A stretch of DNA of 64,000 nucleotides from Polystyrenella longa (GTDB lineage: Bacteria; Planctomycetota; Planctomycetia; Planctomycetales; Planctomycetaceae): assembly GCF_007750395.1 (NCBI RefSeq), contig NZ_CP036281.1, forward strand, positions 4,983,001-5,047,000, given 5' to 3'. Below the pieces are notes generated by a model. It made no database searches. It had not been told where the DNA came from and saw nothing but the letters and a program-made list of their open reading frames with translations. Position numbers and translations under genes: made by a program. Below, piece by piece: positions 27,709-35,980 of this stretch. Every line of letters starts with the position of its first letter. Position 1 is the stretch's first letter.

Positions 27709-28479
27709 TTAAGCAGCCTGACGGAAAGGAATGGTGGCCGTTTCTTCGACTTCTTCTTTGACCAGGCAGGCCTGGAACAGGTTTTCGAAGACCTGCATAT
27801 CGAGGGCGGAAGAGGTTTCGTTTTCGGGATGCCATTGGACACCGACGCAGAACCAGTCGGGATCCACCGATTCAATCGCTTCGACAACTCCATCAGGGCA
27901 AATGGCGGAGATCATAAACAGGTCGGCGGGTTGAGCAACGGCCATGTGGTGATGGCTGTTGATGCGAATTTCGCCCGGTCCGTAGATTTCGAACATGCGG
28001 GTTTCTGGCACAATGTCAATCACATGACGCAAGTTCTTTTCGACACCATCGCGATGGTACATGGCTCCGGAAACGCTCTCGGTGACATGCTGGTGCAGTG
28101 TTCCGCCACAGACAACGTTTAAGGTCTGCATACCTGAGCCAATTGCCAGAATGGGAATTCGCATTTCGACAGCCAGTTTAGCCAGTCGGCGGTCGAAGTC
28201 TTCGCGGCGTTTGGGCATCACGCGAGTGGCTGGATGGGGATCCATTCCGAGACGAATAGGATCGAGGTCGAGGTTGCAACCGGCGAGTACGATTCCGTCC
28301 AGGCCGGAGAGTATTTGTTTGAGGTCTGCTTCATCCTGTACGGGAGGGATAAGGTGGGGAATAGCGCCCGTGGCAGTAATGCAATCGTAGTAGCCCGTGT
28401 TGAACCAGCTCAGTGCAGCGGCGTTATTACGGGGGTCACGATAATCGCCATTAATACCAATAACAGGTTTACGAGACAT
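27709..28479 (-). CDS. Class I glutamine amidotransferase/C26-like protein lacking the catalytic cysteine
   Basis: This 256-residue protein resembles gamma-glutamyl-GABA hydrolase PuuD and related C26 proteins. The nucleophile elbow, normally xICRGxQ, reads LAIGSGMQTLNV here, so G114-S115 replace Cys-Arg. His and Glu of the triad remain at H217 and E219 (VQWHPE). The sequence has been read on the DNA directly, so it is not a translation slip. The fold should be retained, but the usual thiol hydrolysis should not. It may bind a gamma-glutamyl ligand or use another nucleophile. AAAGGA lies 7 bases before the ATG. It is a single gene, followed by a terminator. Confidence 0.85.
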   Translation of the reverse strand: MSRKPVIGINGDYRDPRNNAAALSWFNTGYYDCITATGAIPHLIPPVQDEADLKQILSGLDGIVLAGCNLDLDPIRLGMDPHPATRVMPKRREDFDRRLAKLAVEMRIPILAIGSGMQTLNVVCGGTLHQHVTESVSGAMYHRDGVEKNLRHVIDIVPETRMFEIYGPGEIRINSHHHMAVAQPADLFMISAICPDGVVEAIESVDPDWFCVGVQWHPENETSSALDMQVFENLFQACLVKEEVEETATIPFRQAA

Positions 28480-29073
28480 AATAGAATCCTTTCAGGTGTA
28501 CCTACACATCATGTGTCGGCGTTAACGGGAGAGAAGAGTGGCCCCTGGACTGGCAGTGCGAACCGGTACCTCGGCGATATTCCATATCAGACCAAAACCG
28601 GGGACAGAAAAGGGGATTGTTTTCCCAACTGGAAAAACGGGGGCGAGCCATAAAGCGTTGGAGTCAGTTCGGTATCCAATACGGAACTGCAGCATTCGAC
28701 CGTAGGGAAGCGCTCGGCGAGACGTGAACCAGACCCGGGCGAACGAAATCGAATTTTTCCAAAGGCTCAAAGAATCAGAAAACATAAGCATCCCTGCTTT
28801 TTTCTTACGAGACCAAGCTTTATCCAGTAGGTGTCGAAAAACATCATACGGACAAAACAGGTCGTCGCTGGTGAAACGATTGAGGCCTTAAGTATCAATC
28901 AGCTGCGATTCCTTCGAGCTCACTGACAGACATCTCAATCAACGTAGAGGAAAATAGAAGGTCCCATTTCAATTGTCCAGCAAATTGTCGATTTTGTGGA
29001 ATTGGCACCTAACAGATACTATATCATGTGTAAATCCACCTTTGTACATCACTTTTTCTAGTGCAACCTGGAT
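28480..29073. other. Intergenic region of about 590 bases
   Basis: It contains the promoter region of the C26-like gene on the left. An 89-codon minus-strand frame (28522-28791) has no ribosome binding site and unconvincing composition, so it is not called. No terminator for the MFS gene is obvious. Confidence 0.4.
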
Positions 29074-30363
29074 CTACTTTTCGATCGATTCCGTAGCAGG
29101 ATTGCCCGGCATACCCGGTAAAAAGCAGGCAAAAACAGCCGAAAGCAGCACGGGAATGACAAAAACGGTGCAAGCATAGCTAACCCTATCCTGATCCTGA
29201 AAATAGGATGTGATGGGTGCCTGAATCAAACTACCAACACCCCAGGCCATCCCCATGGTGAGTGCCGAGGCGAACCCGGCACCCTTTGGAAATAGATATT
29301 GGCCATAAGAAACCATCGCCGAAGCCGTCCCCCAGAGGATCACACCTACGGGGACAAGTAATGCGATGAATACAATCACGGAGCACTCAGGCTGACCCAT
29401 GTACCACAGCATAGGTGCAGAAAGAAGCGGACAGAAAATCATGAACCGTTTCTCCCACCCGTTGCGAAAGAAAAAGGCCATTAACATCATTCCCAAACTG
29501 GCGGACGCCAGAAAGAGGGACTGCACCTGAGCGATTTCGGATGTCGAAAACTTTTGTGATTCAAGGTGAAACGAGATCACTTTGTCGAGCGCCTGATTAG
29601 GCACCAGTCGTAGCGAACAAATCATCAACATCGCTGCCATCAATCCGACGGTTTTCCAAACGATTGTTCGTGAGACTGTGGGCGTTTCTGATGACGATTC
29701 TTCAGCAACGGCGAGCAACTCTTTTTCTTCATCCATTTCCTGTTTGAGATAACGGGAGACCGACATTAATTGACCGAATTTCATCAGTGAGAAAATCCCA
29801 ATCGCAAAACCGGGAATCAACCAGACAAGACTTTTGAGACCGTAATTCTCGACAACAATACCACTGAGCAGCGGCCCCAGGCATAGGCCGAGCGTTCCTC
29901 CCAGCATGAAGACCGACAACGATCTTGTTTTATGACTGGGAAACAATCGTCCCGCCGTCACTGCAGATTCCGGGTGAAACGCACCCACGCCCGTCCCGCC
30001 GACAATCAACAGAAAGCAGAGTACTCCGAAATGCGTCGGAAACCCGACGAGCGACAGGAACAGAATCGCAACGAGTGGACCTGTCCACAAGAAAATGGGG
30101 GTCGAAATTCGATCTCGAAGTACGCCGAACACGGCTTGGCTGAGTGAAGTTGGTAATGCCTGCACAATAAATGCGAAAGTCAGCCCGGTCGTCCCGAATT
30201 GAAATTGCTGGTTAAGACTAGGCCACAAAGGAGCAATCAACAGCGCGGACGCATCAACCAGGGTGTGCAGCAAAGTCAGGCTGATCAATGCACGAAGACG
30301 CCACCCGTTGGAAAGCGACTCTGCCAGGGCGGGTTGATGTTCGGGGAGCGTGGTTTTCGTCAT
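29074..30363 (-). CDS. MFS transporter, fosmidomycin-resistance-like
   Basis: This 429-residue protein has about 12 membrane helices with a central cytoplasmic loop (about 195-225, EMDEEKELLAVAEESSSE). Helix 1 begins LTLLHTLVDASALLIAPL, and the stretch GGTGVGAFHPESAVTAGRLF resembles the Fsr family, which exports fosmidomycin and other small molecules. The ATG at 30363 is chosen over a TTG at 30399. A 13-bp tandem repeat lies just before the start. The upstream genes on the same strand (ATP-grasp-like and small protein) could be functionally linked. The exported substrate is unknown. Confidence 0.83.
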   Translation of the reverse strand: MTKTTLPEHQPALAESLSNGWRLRALISLTLLHTLVDASALLIAPLWPSLNQQFQFGTTGLTFAFIVQALPTSLSQAVFGVLRDRISTPIFLWTGPLVAILFLSLVGFPTHFGVLCFLLIVGGTGVGAFHPESAVTAGRLFPSHKTRSLSVFMLGGTLGLCLGPLLSGIVVENYGLKSLVWLIPGFAIGIFSLMKFGQLMSVSRYLKQEMDEEKELLAVAEESSSETPTVSRTIVWKTVGLMAAMLMICSLRLVPNQALDKVISFHLESQKFSTSEIAQVQSLFLASASLGMMLMAFFFRNGWEKRFMIFCPLLSAPMLWYMGQPECSVIVFIALLVPVGVILWGTASAMVSYGQYLFPKGAGFASALTMGMAWGVGSLIQAPITSYFQDQDRVSYACTVFVIPVLLSAVFACFLPGMPGNPATESIEK

Positions 30364-30389
30364 GGTGCTATCTGATGGTGCTAGCTGAT
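30364..30389. repeat. 13-bp tandem repeat before the MFS start codon
   Basis: GGTGCTATCTGAT and GGTGCTAGCTGAT stand head to tail with one difference. They occupy the place where the ribosome binding site should be. Confidence 0.75.
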
Positions 30390-30578
30390 CAGGAAACAAT
30401 GGTGGGCCGGTATATCATCCCCGAAACGGACCGTAGACTCAATGCACGGAAAACTCAATAAATGGAGGAGTTCACCGTGGATTCATCACGTTGATCGGGA
30501 AAGCAGAAGGGACACCCAAACGCGACTATGGGTTCAGCATGGGTTCATGCGTGAGTTTCTCATGAATTTAGAGCGAGT

Positions 30579-31754
30579 TCAGTTAGACTGAATGTCCAAA
30601 ATCGCCTGCACCTGCCGACGCAACGTCGTCTCGTCTGTGGCAATCAATAATCCCGTCTGATGCCCGACGATTTCTCCCGCATGACAGAGGGGCGAGGTAC
30701 GAATTAGTCGTACAGTCGGTTCGATCAACTGCAGGCGAATGCCCCACCATTGTTCTAACTCTGCTTTGGTCTCACATCGCTGAGCGAAATGCAACCAACA
30801 CCCCACTTCGCCCGGTTGCAAATAACGACGCCACCCCGCCGCGACTCGTCCCATGGTATAGCGTCCGTTGATGTCCTGGAACAATCGCGTTTGCAATTCG
30901 CCATGTTGATTCCGGTATCGCATCACATCGAATCCAACTGGTCCGAAATAACCGTCCTGTTGAATCGTTATCGCAATCTCGGCCAAACTATCGACCTCCC
31001 TCTGCCACTCAGTCAGCAATGAACCCTGATCGAGTAACCAACTTCCGGCATAACGTCCTGTGCGATCCACCAGCATCGGTAGCAGATCCACCAACTCTGG
31101 ATCACCTGATGTGGTGATCTCAAACTGAACGCCGATTTCCTGTTCAATCTTCAGTCGTCGTTCCAACACGAGCGGCGTTTCTGAACTAAGGCGTTTGCGA
31201 ATCCAGCCTGCGTTGGCAGTCGTAAGTTGAATTCCTCGCCCCGCGATTCGGTCCCGTCCGGACATACTGAGATTGGTTTTAATTAACCACTCTTCGTCTG
31301 GATCTATTTCTCTCAAGGCTGCTTCGAGATCTGATTGACTTGTGAGCAGCCAACTGACCCGCTCTTCCTGCTCTGTTTCGGATTCAAACTCCACCGCCCA
31401 CTGCCGACTGTTCACCTTGCGAATGATGTCGAGAGCCGGCAAGTCGTCAAGCAAACCGAACGTTGTTGCGAACTCTCTTGCCTCTTTCGACCAACCCCAA
31501 GGAGTCAGTTGCTCGACCTCGATCTCGATATCATCGGAAATGAAGCGGGGGCAGTGAAGCCCGGCCTGCTGTAGATATTTCGTGAACTCCGTGTCGACCG
31601 GATGCTGTAATAGGACTTGATCTTGCCCGTCGGCGAGTGCCAGCCAGCAGAAGGCGAGTTCGTCACTCAGACGCTGAATTCGAGGCGTGGGACGATAGCG
31701 TTCGTTGAGCTGGTATTCGAAGTCGAAGTTGCTGAAGAAGAGTTGCGAAGGCAC
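30579..31754 (-). CDS. ATP-grasp superfamily-like protein
   Basis: This 391-residue protein has the order expected of an ATP-grasp ligase. Residues 1-120 are an N-terminal domain with PTPRIQRLSDELAF. A Lys-bearing strand follows (LIKTNLSMSGRDRI), then a hinge strand VLERRLKIEQEIGVQFEI, and a metal/catalytic part GPVGFDVMRY and DINGRYTMGRVA. The DIN-x-R pair is the usual Mg/ATP-binding Asn and Arg region. Enzymes of this fold join a carboxylate to an amine or thiol with ATP. The exact family is not recognised. The start is a GTG. It lies 48 bases after the small upstream gene and 215 bases before the MFS gene, all on the minus strand. Confidence 0.72.
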   Translation of the reverse strand: MPSQLFFSNFDFEYQLNERYRPTPRIQRLSDELAFCWLALADGQDQVLLQHPVDTEFTKYLQQAGLHCPRFISDDIEIEVEQLTPWGWSKEAREFATTFGLLDDLPALDIIRKVNSRQWAVEFESETEQEERVSWLLTSQSDLEAALREIDPDEEWLIKTNLSMSGRDRIAGRGIQLTTANAGWIRKRLSSETPLVLERRLKIEQEIGVQFEITTSGDPELVDLLPMLVDRTGRYAGSWLLDQGSLLTEWQREVDSLAEIAITIQQDGYFGPVGFDVMRYRNQHGELQTRLFQDINGRYTMGRVAAGWRRYLQPGEVGCWLHFAQRCETKAELEQWWGIRLQLIEPTVRLIRTSPLCHAGEIVGHQTGLLIATDETTLRRQVQAILDIQSN

Positions 31755-31802
31755 ACCATAATTCCAGTCTGATTCGCTGCCGTTCGCTCAGCGAAGTTTG
31801 CT

Positions 31803-32363
31803 TCAGCTGGCGAGTTTCATTTCACGTAACTCTTCGATGACCATATCCGGCAGACTGACGATGTAGTCGTTTTTCCCGTACAACGCATTTTCCAACTGAC
31901 AGAGGCGATGCGATTTCCAGGCTTTGTAACCAAATAGCCGCACCGCCGACCATTCGACCCACGACATCGGGACTGCTTCGCCGACGGCAATTTGCGAGAT
32001 TACATAAAACCAATCAGCAACACGCCGACTCGGTTTCCCCCGATAGTAATCGAGATCATGACGAACGGAAACGATATCTCGTTTGAATCCTGATTTTCGT
32101 TGAATGACAGGCAGACGATTGACGGGAGATGATTTGCCGTCGCATTTTTTGTAGAACCCAAGATCGTAAGGTTCAATCAGTCGATCAAACAGTAAACCCG
32201 TCACGCCTCGCGAACGAAGAAAAATCCGGATCGCGGTCCGGTTATCGATTTTTGAATTTGGATCGTGGATTTCATGTTCGCCCATTTCCGGAAATTGGTT
32301 CGCCAGTTCATCCAGTTCCGCATCATCGGGTGGGCAATATTCCAGAAAAGAAGGAAAATGCAT
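31803..32363 (-). CDS. Hypothetical protein with a DUF1353-like H-D-Y/AD pattern
   Basis: The ATG at 32363 has AAGGA about 10 bases upstream and gives 186 residues; a TTG at 32390 would add nine. The region VRHDLDYYRGKPSRRVADWF followed by WSAVRLFGYKAW resembles DUF1353-type proteins, whose His-Asp and Ala-Asp pairs are conserved, but the match is only by eye. There is no signal peptide or membrane helix. It is probably cotranscribed with the ATP-grasp-like gene 48 bases downstream. Confidence 0.7.
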   Translation of the reverse strand: MHFPSFLEYCPPDDAELDELANQFPEMGEHEIHDPNSKIDNRTAIRIFLRSRGVTGLLFDRLIEPYDLGFYKKCDGKSSPVNRLPVIQRKSGFKRDIVSVRHDLDYYRGKPSRRVADWFYVISQIAVGEAVPMSWVEWSAVRLFGYKAWKSHRLCQLENALYGKNDYIVSLPDMVIEELREMKLAS

Positions 32364-32799
32364 CGTTCCGTTTCCTTGCAGCGCATCCAATCGTATAACT
32401 TCATTTGAACCGATATCAATTTTACCTGATCGTCAAACTCGGCCTGATTTCTTGAGCGAAAAAAACAAATCGGTCACGTTGCCAGTAAACTTTCTCTGAA
32501 CTGCCTCCCCATCGGTTTTCAGCAGAGACACTTCCTGACGATGGAATTCCCCGGAAAAAGCGTCTGTTCATGGAAAATAAGAACTGTTACGGGTAGGATG
32601 CAAAGCTGCATTTCACAGCAAATTCATCATTCGAGAGGTCCCACCGAAGAGAACATCGTATTGCTTCGACGATTTTGTCCTACGAAATGACGCTACACTG
32701 CTTGCGTCATGTGCTTCGGACGACATCCGTCGGGCCCCTTCCACTCTCAATCAAATCCACTCCAACATACGCTGCTAGAGCTTTCGGGAGAGCTTCCAT
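32364..32799. other. Divergent intergenic region
   Basis: About 435 bases between the small minus-strand gene and the plus-strand MFS gene. A CGGACG/CATCCG-type imperfect dyad lies near 32718. A GGGAG ribosome binding site precedes the MFS ATG. No gene is seen. Confidence 0.4.
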
Positions 32800-34290
32800 A
32801 TGTCTGAAACAAATAGATTCCCTCTATTCCTCGCCAGTTTCCTTACGCTGATCGCTGCCGGTATCGGCTTTGCCATTCGCGGGGCAATTCTGGGGGATTG
32901 GTCCGCTCAGTTTGGCTTTACCAAAGGGGAACTGGGTGGCATCACTGGTGGCGGACTGGTTGGATTCGGGGTCATCATTCTCTTCTTCAGCCTGTTCGCT
33001 GACAAAGTCGGCTACAAGCCTCTTATGGTGCTCGCATTCTTAATGCACGTTGCCTCTGCTCTACTAACATTAGCTGCGACTCCCATTTATGAATCAATGG
33101 GTAAAGACGCCTGCTACAACTGTCTGTACTGGGGAATGTTCCTGTTTGCGATTGCGAATGGTCTCTGCGAAACCGTCATTAATCCTCTGACAGCAAACCT
33201 GTATCCAAAACAGAAAACACACTACCTCAACATTCTTCACGCGGGATGGCCCGGTGGCCTGATTGTCGGAGGAGTGATCGCTTTCTTCGTCTGTGGATCC
33301 AACGCGATGATAACTCATCTGCGATGGGAAATCCCGATGATGCTCTTCCTGATCCCGACTGTCGTTTATGGCTTCATTGTATTGAAAGAAAAGTTTCCTG
33401 AATCAGAAGCCAAAGCAGCTGGAGTTTCTTACGGTAGTATGTTTACCATTTTTGCTTCTCCCATCTTCCTCCTTCTGCTCCTATTGCACGCGATGGTGGG
33501 ATATGTCGAGTTGGGAACGGATAGCTGGATTACCAACATCATGGAGAACGTGATTCCGGGTAACGCCATTTTGCTGTTCATCTACACTTCCGGGCTGATG
33601 TTCGTTCTGCGATTTTTCGCTGGACCGATTGTTGAAAAAGTAAATCCAGTCGGACTTCTCTTGGGAAGTGCCATCCTGGGTTGCCTCGGCCTCGTGTTCC
33701 TGTCGATGGCCGATATGGCGATCACCATTCTGGCAGCAGCGACTGTTTACGGTCTGGGAAAAACCTTCCTCTGGCCTACGATGCTGGGTGTTGTCGGTGA
33801 GCGATTCCCTCAAGGGGGAGCAATCTCCATGGGAGCATTGGGCGGTATCGGCATGCTGTCGGCAGGTCTGCTCGGGGGGCCTGGTATTGGCTACGAACAG
33901 GACTACTTCGCCTCAAAACAGCTTGAGGCAGAATCTCCTGAAACTTACGAAGAATATAAGTCAGACGAAGCCAAAGGTTTCCTCTTCTTCCCAAAAATCG
34001 CTGGCCTCGATGGCGAAAAAGTGGCTGAGCTGAAAGAACTCCGCAAAGCTGATAAGAAAGATGAAGAGACCAAATTGACTCCAGAACAGGACATGGTCCT
34101 GTCTGCCAACATGTTTGGTGGGCGGCAAGCCCTCCTGTACACCGCGATCGTTCCCTTCATGATGGCTATCGGCTACCTGATTCTTGTGATCTACTTCCGA
34201 GCCAAAGGGGGCTATAAGCAGGAAGTCCTCCACGGTAAAGAACCGGACGGCGAGCACTACACGGGTGGTGTTGAAGGGCCTGTGAAATAG
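32800..34290 (+). CDS. MFS transporter (sugar/nutrient porter type)
   Basis: This 496-residue protein has 12 predicted membrane helices. It begins FPLFLASFLTLIAAGIGFAIRG and has the inter-helix motif LFADKVGYKP, an MFS motif A variant. Helix 4-5 contains ANGLCETVINPLTANLYP, which resembles the FucP-like/sugar porter group. A charged cytoplasmic insertion (about 365-440, EESPETYEEYKSDEAKGF and EKVAELKELRKADKKDEE) precedes the last two helices and is unusual in length. It probably imports a sugar or organic acid with protons. It is a single gene ending in a clear terminator. Confidence 0.87.
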   Translation: MSETNRFPLFLASFLTLIAAGIGFAIRGAILGDWSAQFGFTKGELGGITGGGLVGFGVIILFFSLFADKVGYKPLMVLAFLMHVASALLTLAATPIYESMGKDACYNCLYWGMFLFAIANGLCETVINPLTANLYPKQKTHYLNILHAGWPGGLIVGGVIAFFVCGSNAMITHLRWEIPMMLFLIPTVVYGFIVLKEKFPESEAKAAGVSYGSMFTIFASPIFLLLLLLHAMVGYVELGTDSWITNIMENVIPGNAILLFIYTSGLMFVLRFFAGPIVEKVNPVGLLLGSAILGCLGLVFLSMADMAITILAAATVYGLGKTFLWPTMLGVVGERFPQGGAISMGALGGIGMLSAGLLGGPGIGYEQDYFASKQLEAESPETYEEYKSDEAKGFLFFPKIAGLDGEKVAELKELRKADKKDEETKLTPEQDMVLSANMFGGRQALLYTAIVPFMMAIGYLILVIYFRAKGGYKQEVLHGKEPDGEHYTGGVEGPVK

Positions 34291-34351
34291 TCTGCCGAGA
34301 ATAAACTAGCCGGATGACAACTTCTGGCTTGCCTTTTGGGGCAAACGAACA

Positions 34352-34380
34352 AAACCCCGCTGGAGACAGCGGGGTTTCTT
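34352..34380 (+). terminator. Rho-independent terminator of the MFS gene
   Basis: AAACCCCGC (34352-34360) and GCGGGGTTT (34369-34377) form a perfect 9-bp stem with an 8-base loop, then TTTCTTTA-like sequence. Confidence 0.93.
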
Positions 34381-34439
34381 TATGTGCTCTCCTGATGCGC
34401 TGTGAGAATCGTTTATCAGTCACGGTTATTCATCTGAAA

Positions 34440-35483
34440 TCAGTAGGTCAGTGATTCCAGAAAGAGATCATTCCAGTCATGCTGACGATCGATCAGGAAC
34501 CGGTTCATCTCCCGCGACATCTGTCGGGATCGATGAAAACCTTCCTGCCAGGCATCGTTGTCGTCCAGTTCGATTCCGCCTTCAAGCCGATGGATAAAAT
34601 CAGGATTACCCATCTGCCCTAAAAACCAGTCATAATGGCGGGCGATCACATGGAACATCGCCTCGTGTCGTCGGGCATAGACTGCAGCAATCCGCTCAAG
34701 AGGGGTCCATAAAAGCGCTTTGCGCAACCACTCCCCTCGACCGACTGGCTGGATGCCCATCTCGCCCAGAATCAGAAGCAATCCAAAGTGATTTACAAAT
34801 CGGCTGTTGCGAAATTTGAGATTGAGCAACCGCCACTGGAGAGGATCATCCCGATGCTGGAACTGATACCGAATCGCCAACGCTCTCTGATACCTTTGTA
34901 AATCGTTGAGAAGATAATTCGTCTGGGCGGGGTCGTTGCCAGCCTCCTCGATCTGGTACCAGTCGAGAATGTCGGACTGCAACTGCACAAATTCACTACG
35001 GCCGAACAGGGGCTGACTGTCGAGCAGCAACTGAATCCGTTTCCCAAACAACGCTGGATCCCCTTGGATCTGACCGATGAGTTCGCGATTGCAAAGCTCG
35101 ATTCGAGTCGTCGGTTCGGAAAATATCCCATTGGATTTCGGAACCGGAAATCCAAGTTGTCTTAGAACATCCCAAACCTGTTGCATGATTCGCGCACCTG
35201 TTTCCCGGTCCTCCAGAAATTCATCCCGCAGGACGACAATGAGGTCAACGTCCGATCCCGCATGGGCTTCCATCCGTCCGACAGAACCAGAAACGGCAAT
35301 TGTCGACACCACGTCATGCGGCAATAAAGTCGCCAGCGCCGTTTCAACTCGCTCACTGACCTGCCGCGAATGTTGCCAAGCCTGGAGAAGTTCCGGATAG
35401 GCGCGCAGGGAGTGCGTCGAATCGAAAATCCAGTTTCGCCGGGCGGCAAACTCTTCCGCGAAACTGCCTGCTGCTTTCAACAT
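34440..35483 (-). CDS. Nucleotidyltransferase-domain protein
   Basis: The 347-residue protein has a pol beta-type nucleotidyltransferase core at residues 55-115: SGSVGRMEAHAGSDVDLIVVL is the GS-x-DxD motif with D78 and D80 as metal ligands. A third acidic residue may be in TRIELCN. Residues 160-340 are helical and could be a substrate or HEPN-like part. It may transfer a nucleotide to a protein, tRNA or small molecule; the target is unknown. GGGGAGAG precedes the ATG. No toxin or antitoxin partner lies beside it, and the overall size is larger than MNT. Confidence 0.8.
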   Translation of the reverse strand: MLKAAGSFAEEFAARRNWIFDSTHSLRAYPELLQAWQHSRQVSERVETALATLLPHDVVSTIAVSGSVGRMEAHAGSDVDLIVVLRDEFLEDRETGARIMQQVWDVLRQLGFPVPKSNGIFSEPTTRIELCNRELIGQIQGDPALFGKRIQLLLDSQPLFGRSEFVQLQSDILDWYQIEEAGNDPAQTNYLLNDLQRYQRALAIRYQFQHRDDPLQWRLLNLKFRNSRFVNHFGLLLILGEMGIQPVGRGEWLRKALLWTPLERIAAVYARRHEAMFHVIARHYDWFLGQMGNPDFIHRLEGGIELDDNDAWQEGFHRSRQMSREMNRFLIDRQHDWNDLFLESLTY

Positions 35484-35768
35484 GCTTTCTCTCCCCCCTC
35501 GTCCAGAGGCCTATGCCTCATTTCATCAAGTCATTGATCAACGATTTTCCGTGAGTTTACCCGATTCAGAGAGGGTTGCAGAGTCCGGTTTAAGCATGCT
35601 TTTCAGGACCATGTCACACTCGTATTTTTCGGGTTCTGCCTCGTTCTGACGAAGTAGTTTGCAAAAGTCAGACCCACTGCAGCGTGATTAGACATAACCT
35701 ACTTGTATATATGGATTTAAACCCGACAGTAACATCCCGATACTTACTTCAATCATAGGGGCTGACGA

Positions 35769-35797
35769 TTGAGAATAACCCTGTATTCACTTAAAAT
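35769..35797 (+). promoter_or_regulatory. Sigma70-like promoter of the gyrA-type gene
   Basis: TTGAGA (35769-35774), a 17-base spacer and TAAAAT (35792-35797) predict a start near 35804. Confidence 0.55.
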
Positions 35798-35803
35798 TAG
35801 AAA

Positions 35804-35980
35804 GTGTTTGAATTCTTGATTTCAAGCCCGTTTCTGAAGGGAGATTTCTCCCCCAAACGGGATTCTTTTGTATAGAAAACGGCCCCGTAGTACAGGGCCG
35901 GCCAAGGTCCGGATCTACGAGCAGTCACCCCTCATTATTATGAGGCCAGCGGACTGACCGGACGCTAAAGGAGCCTATTC
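35804..35980 (+). promoter_or_regulatory. Structured leader RNA of the gyrA-type gene, possible attenuator
   Basis: Hairpin 1 (35827-35861) pairs CCCGTTT with AAACGGG around an inner GGGAGA/TCTCCC stem and is followed by TTCTTTTG, a terminator-like end. Hairpin 2 pairs CGGCCC with GGGCCG (35880-35900). The third element nests three helices: GTCCGG/CCGGAC (35907-35912/35958-35963), CAGTC/GACTG (35922-35926/35952-35956) and CCTCAT/ATGAGG (35930-35935/35940-35945). The ribosome binding site AAAGGAG follows at once. The structure is seen; control of gyrA is inferred. Confidence 0.5.

Larger units (their letters stand above)
35484..35980. other. Intergenic region between nucleotidyltransferase and gyrA-type genes
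   Basis: About 500 bases. The right half holds a promoter (35769-35797) and a structured leader with an internal terminator-like hairpin, annotated separately. Nothing was seen in 35484-35760. Confidence 0.5.

Noticed and set aside
28522-28791. 89-codon minus-strand frame upstream of the C26-like gene
   Set aside because: No ribosome binding site, and the composition does not look like a protein.
5711-35772. 12-mer GCTGACGATTGA shared upstream of the aminotransferase and gyrA-type genes
   Set aside because: Shared 12-mers are expected by chance many times in 64 kb, and the flanks differ.
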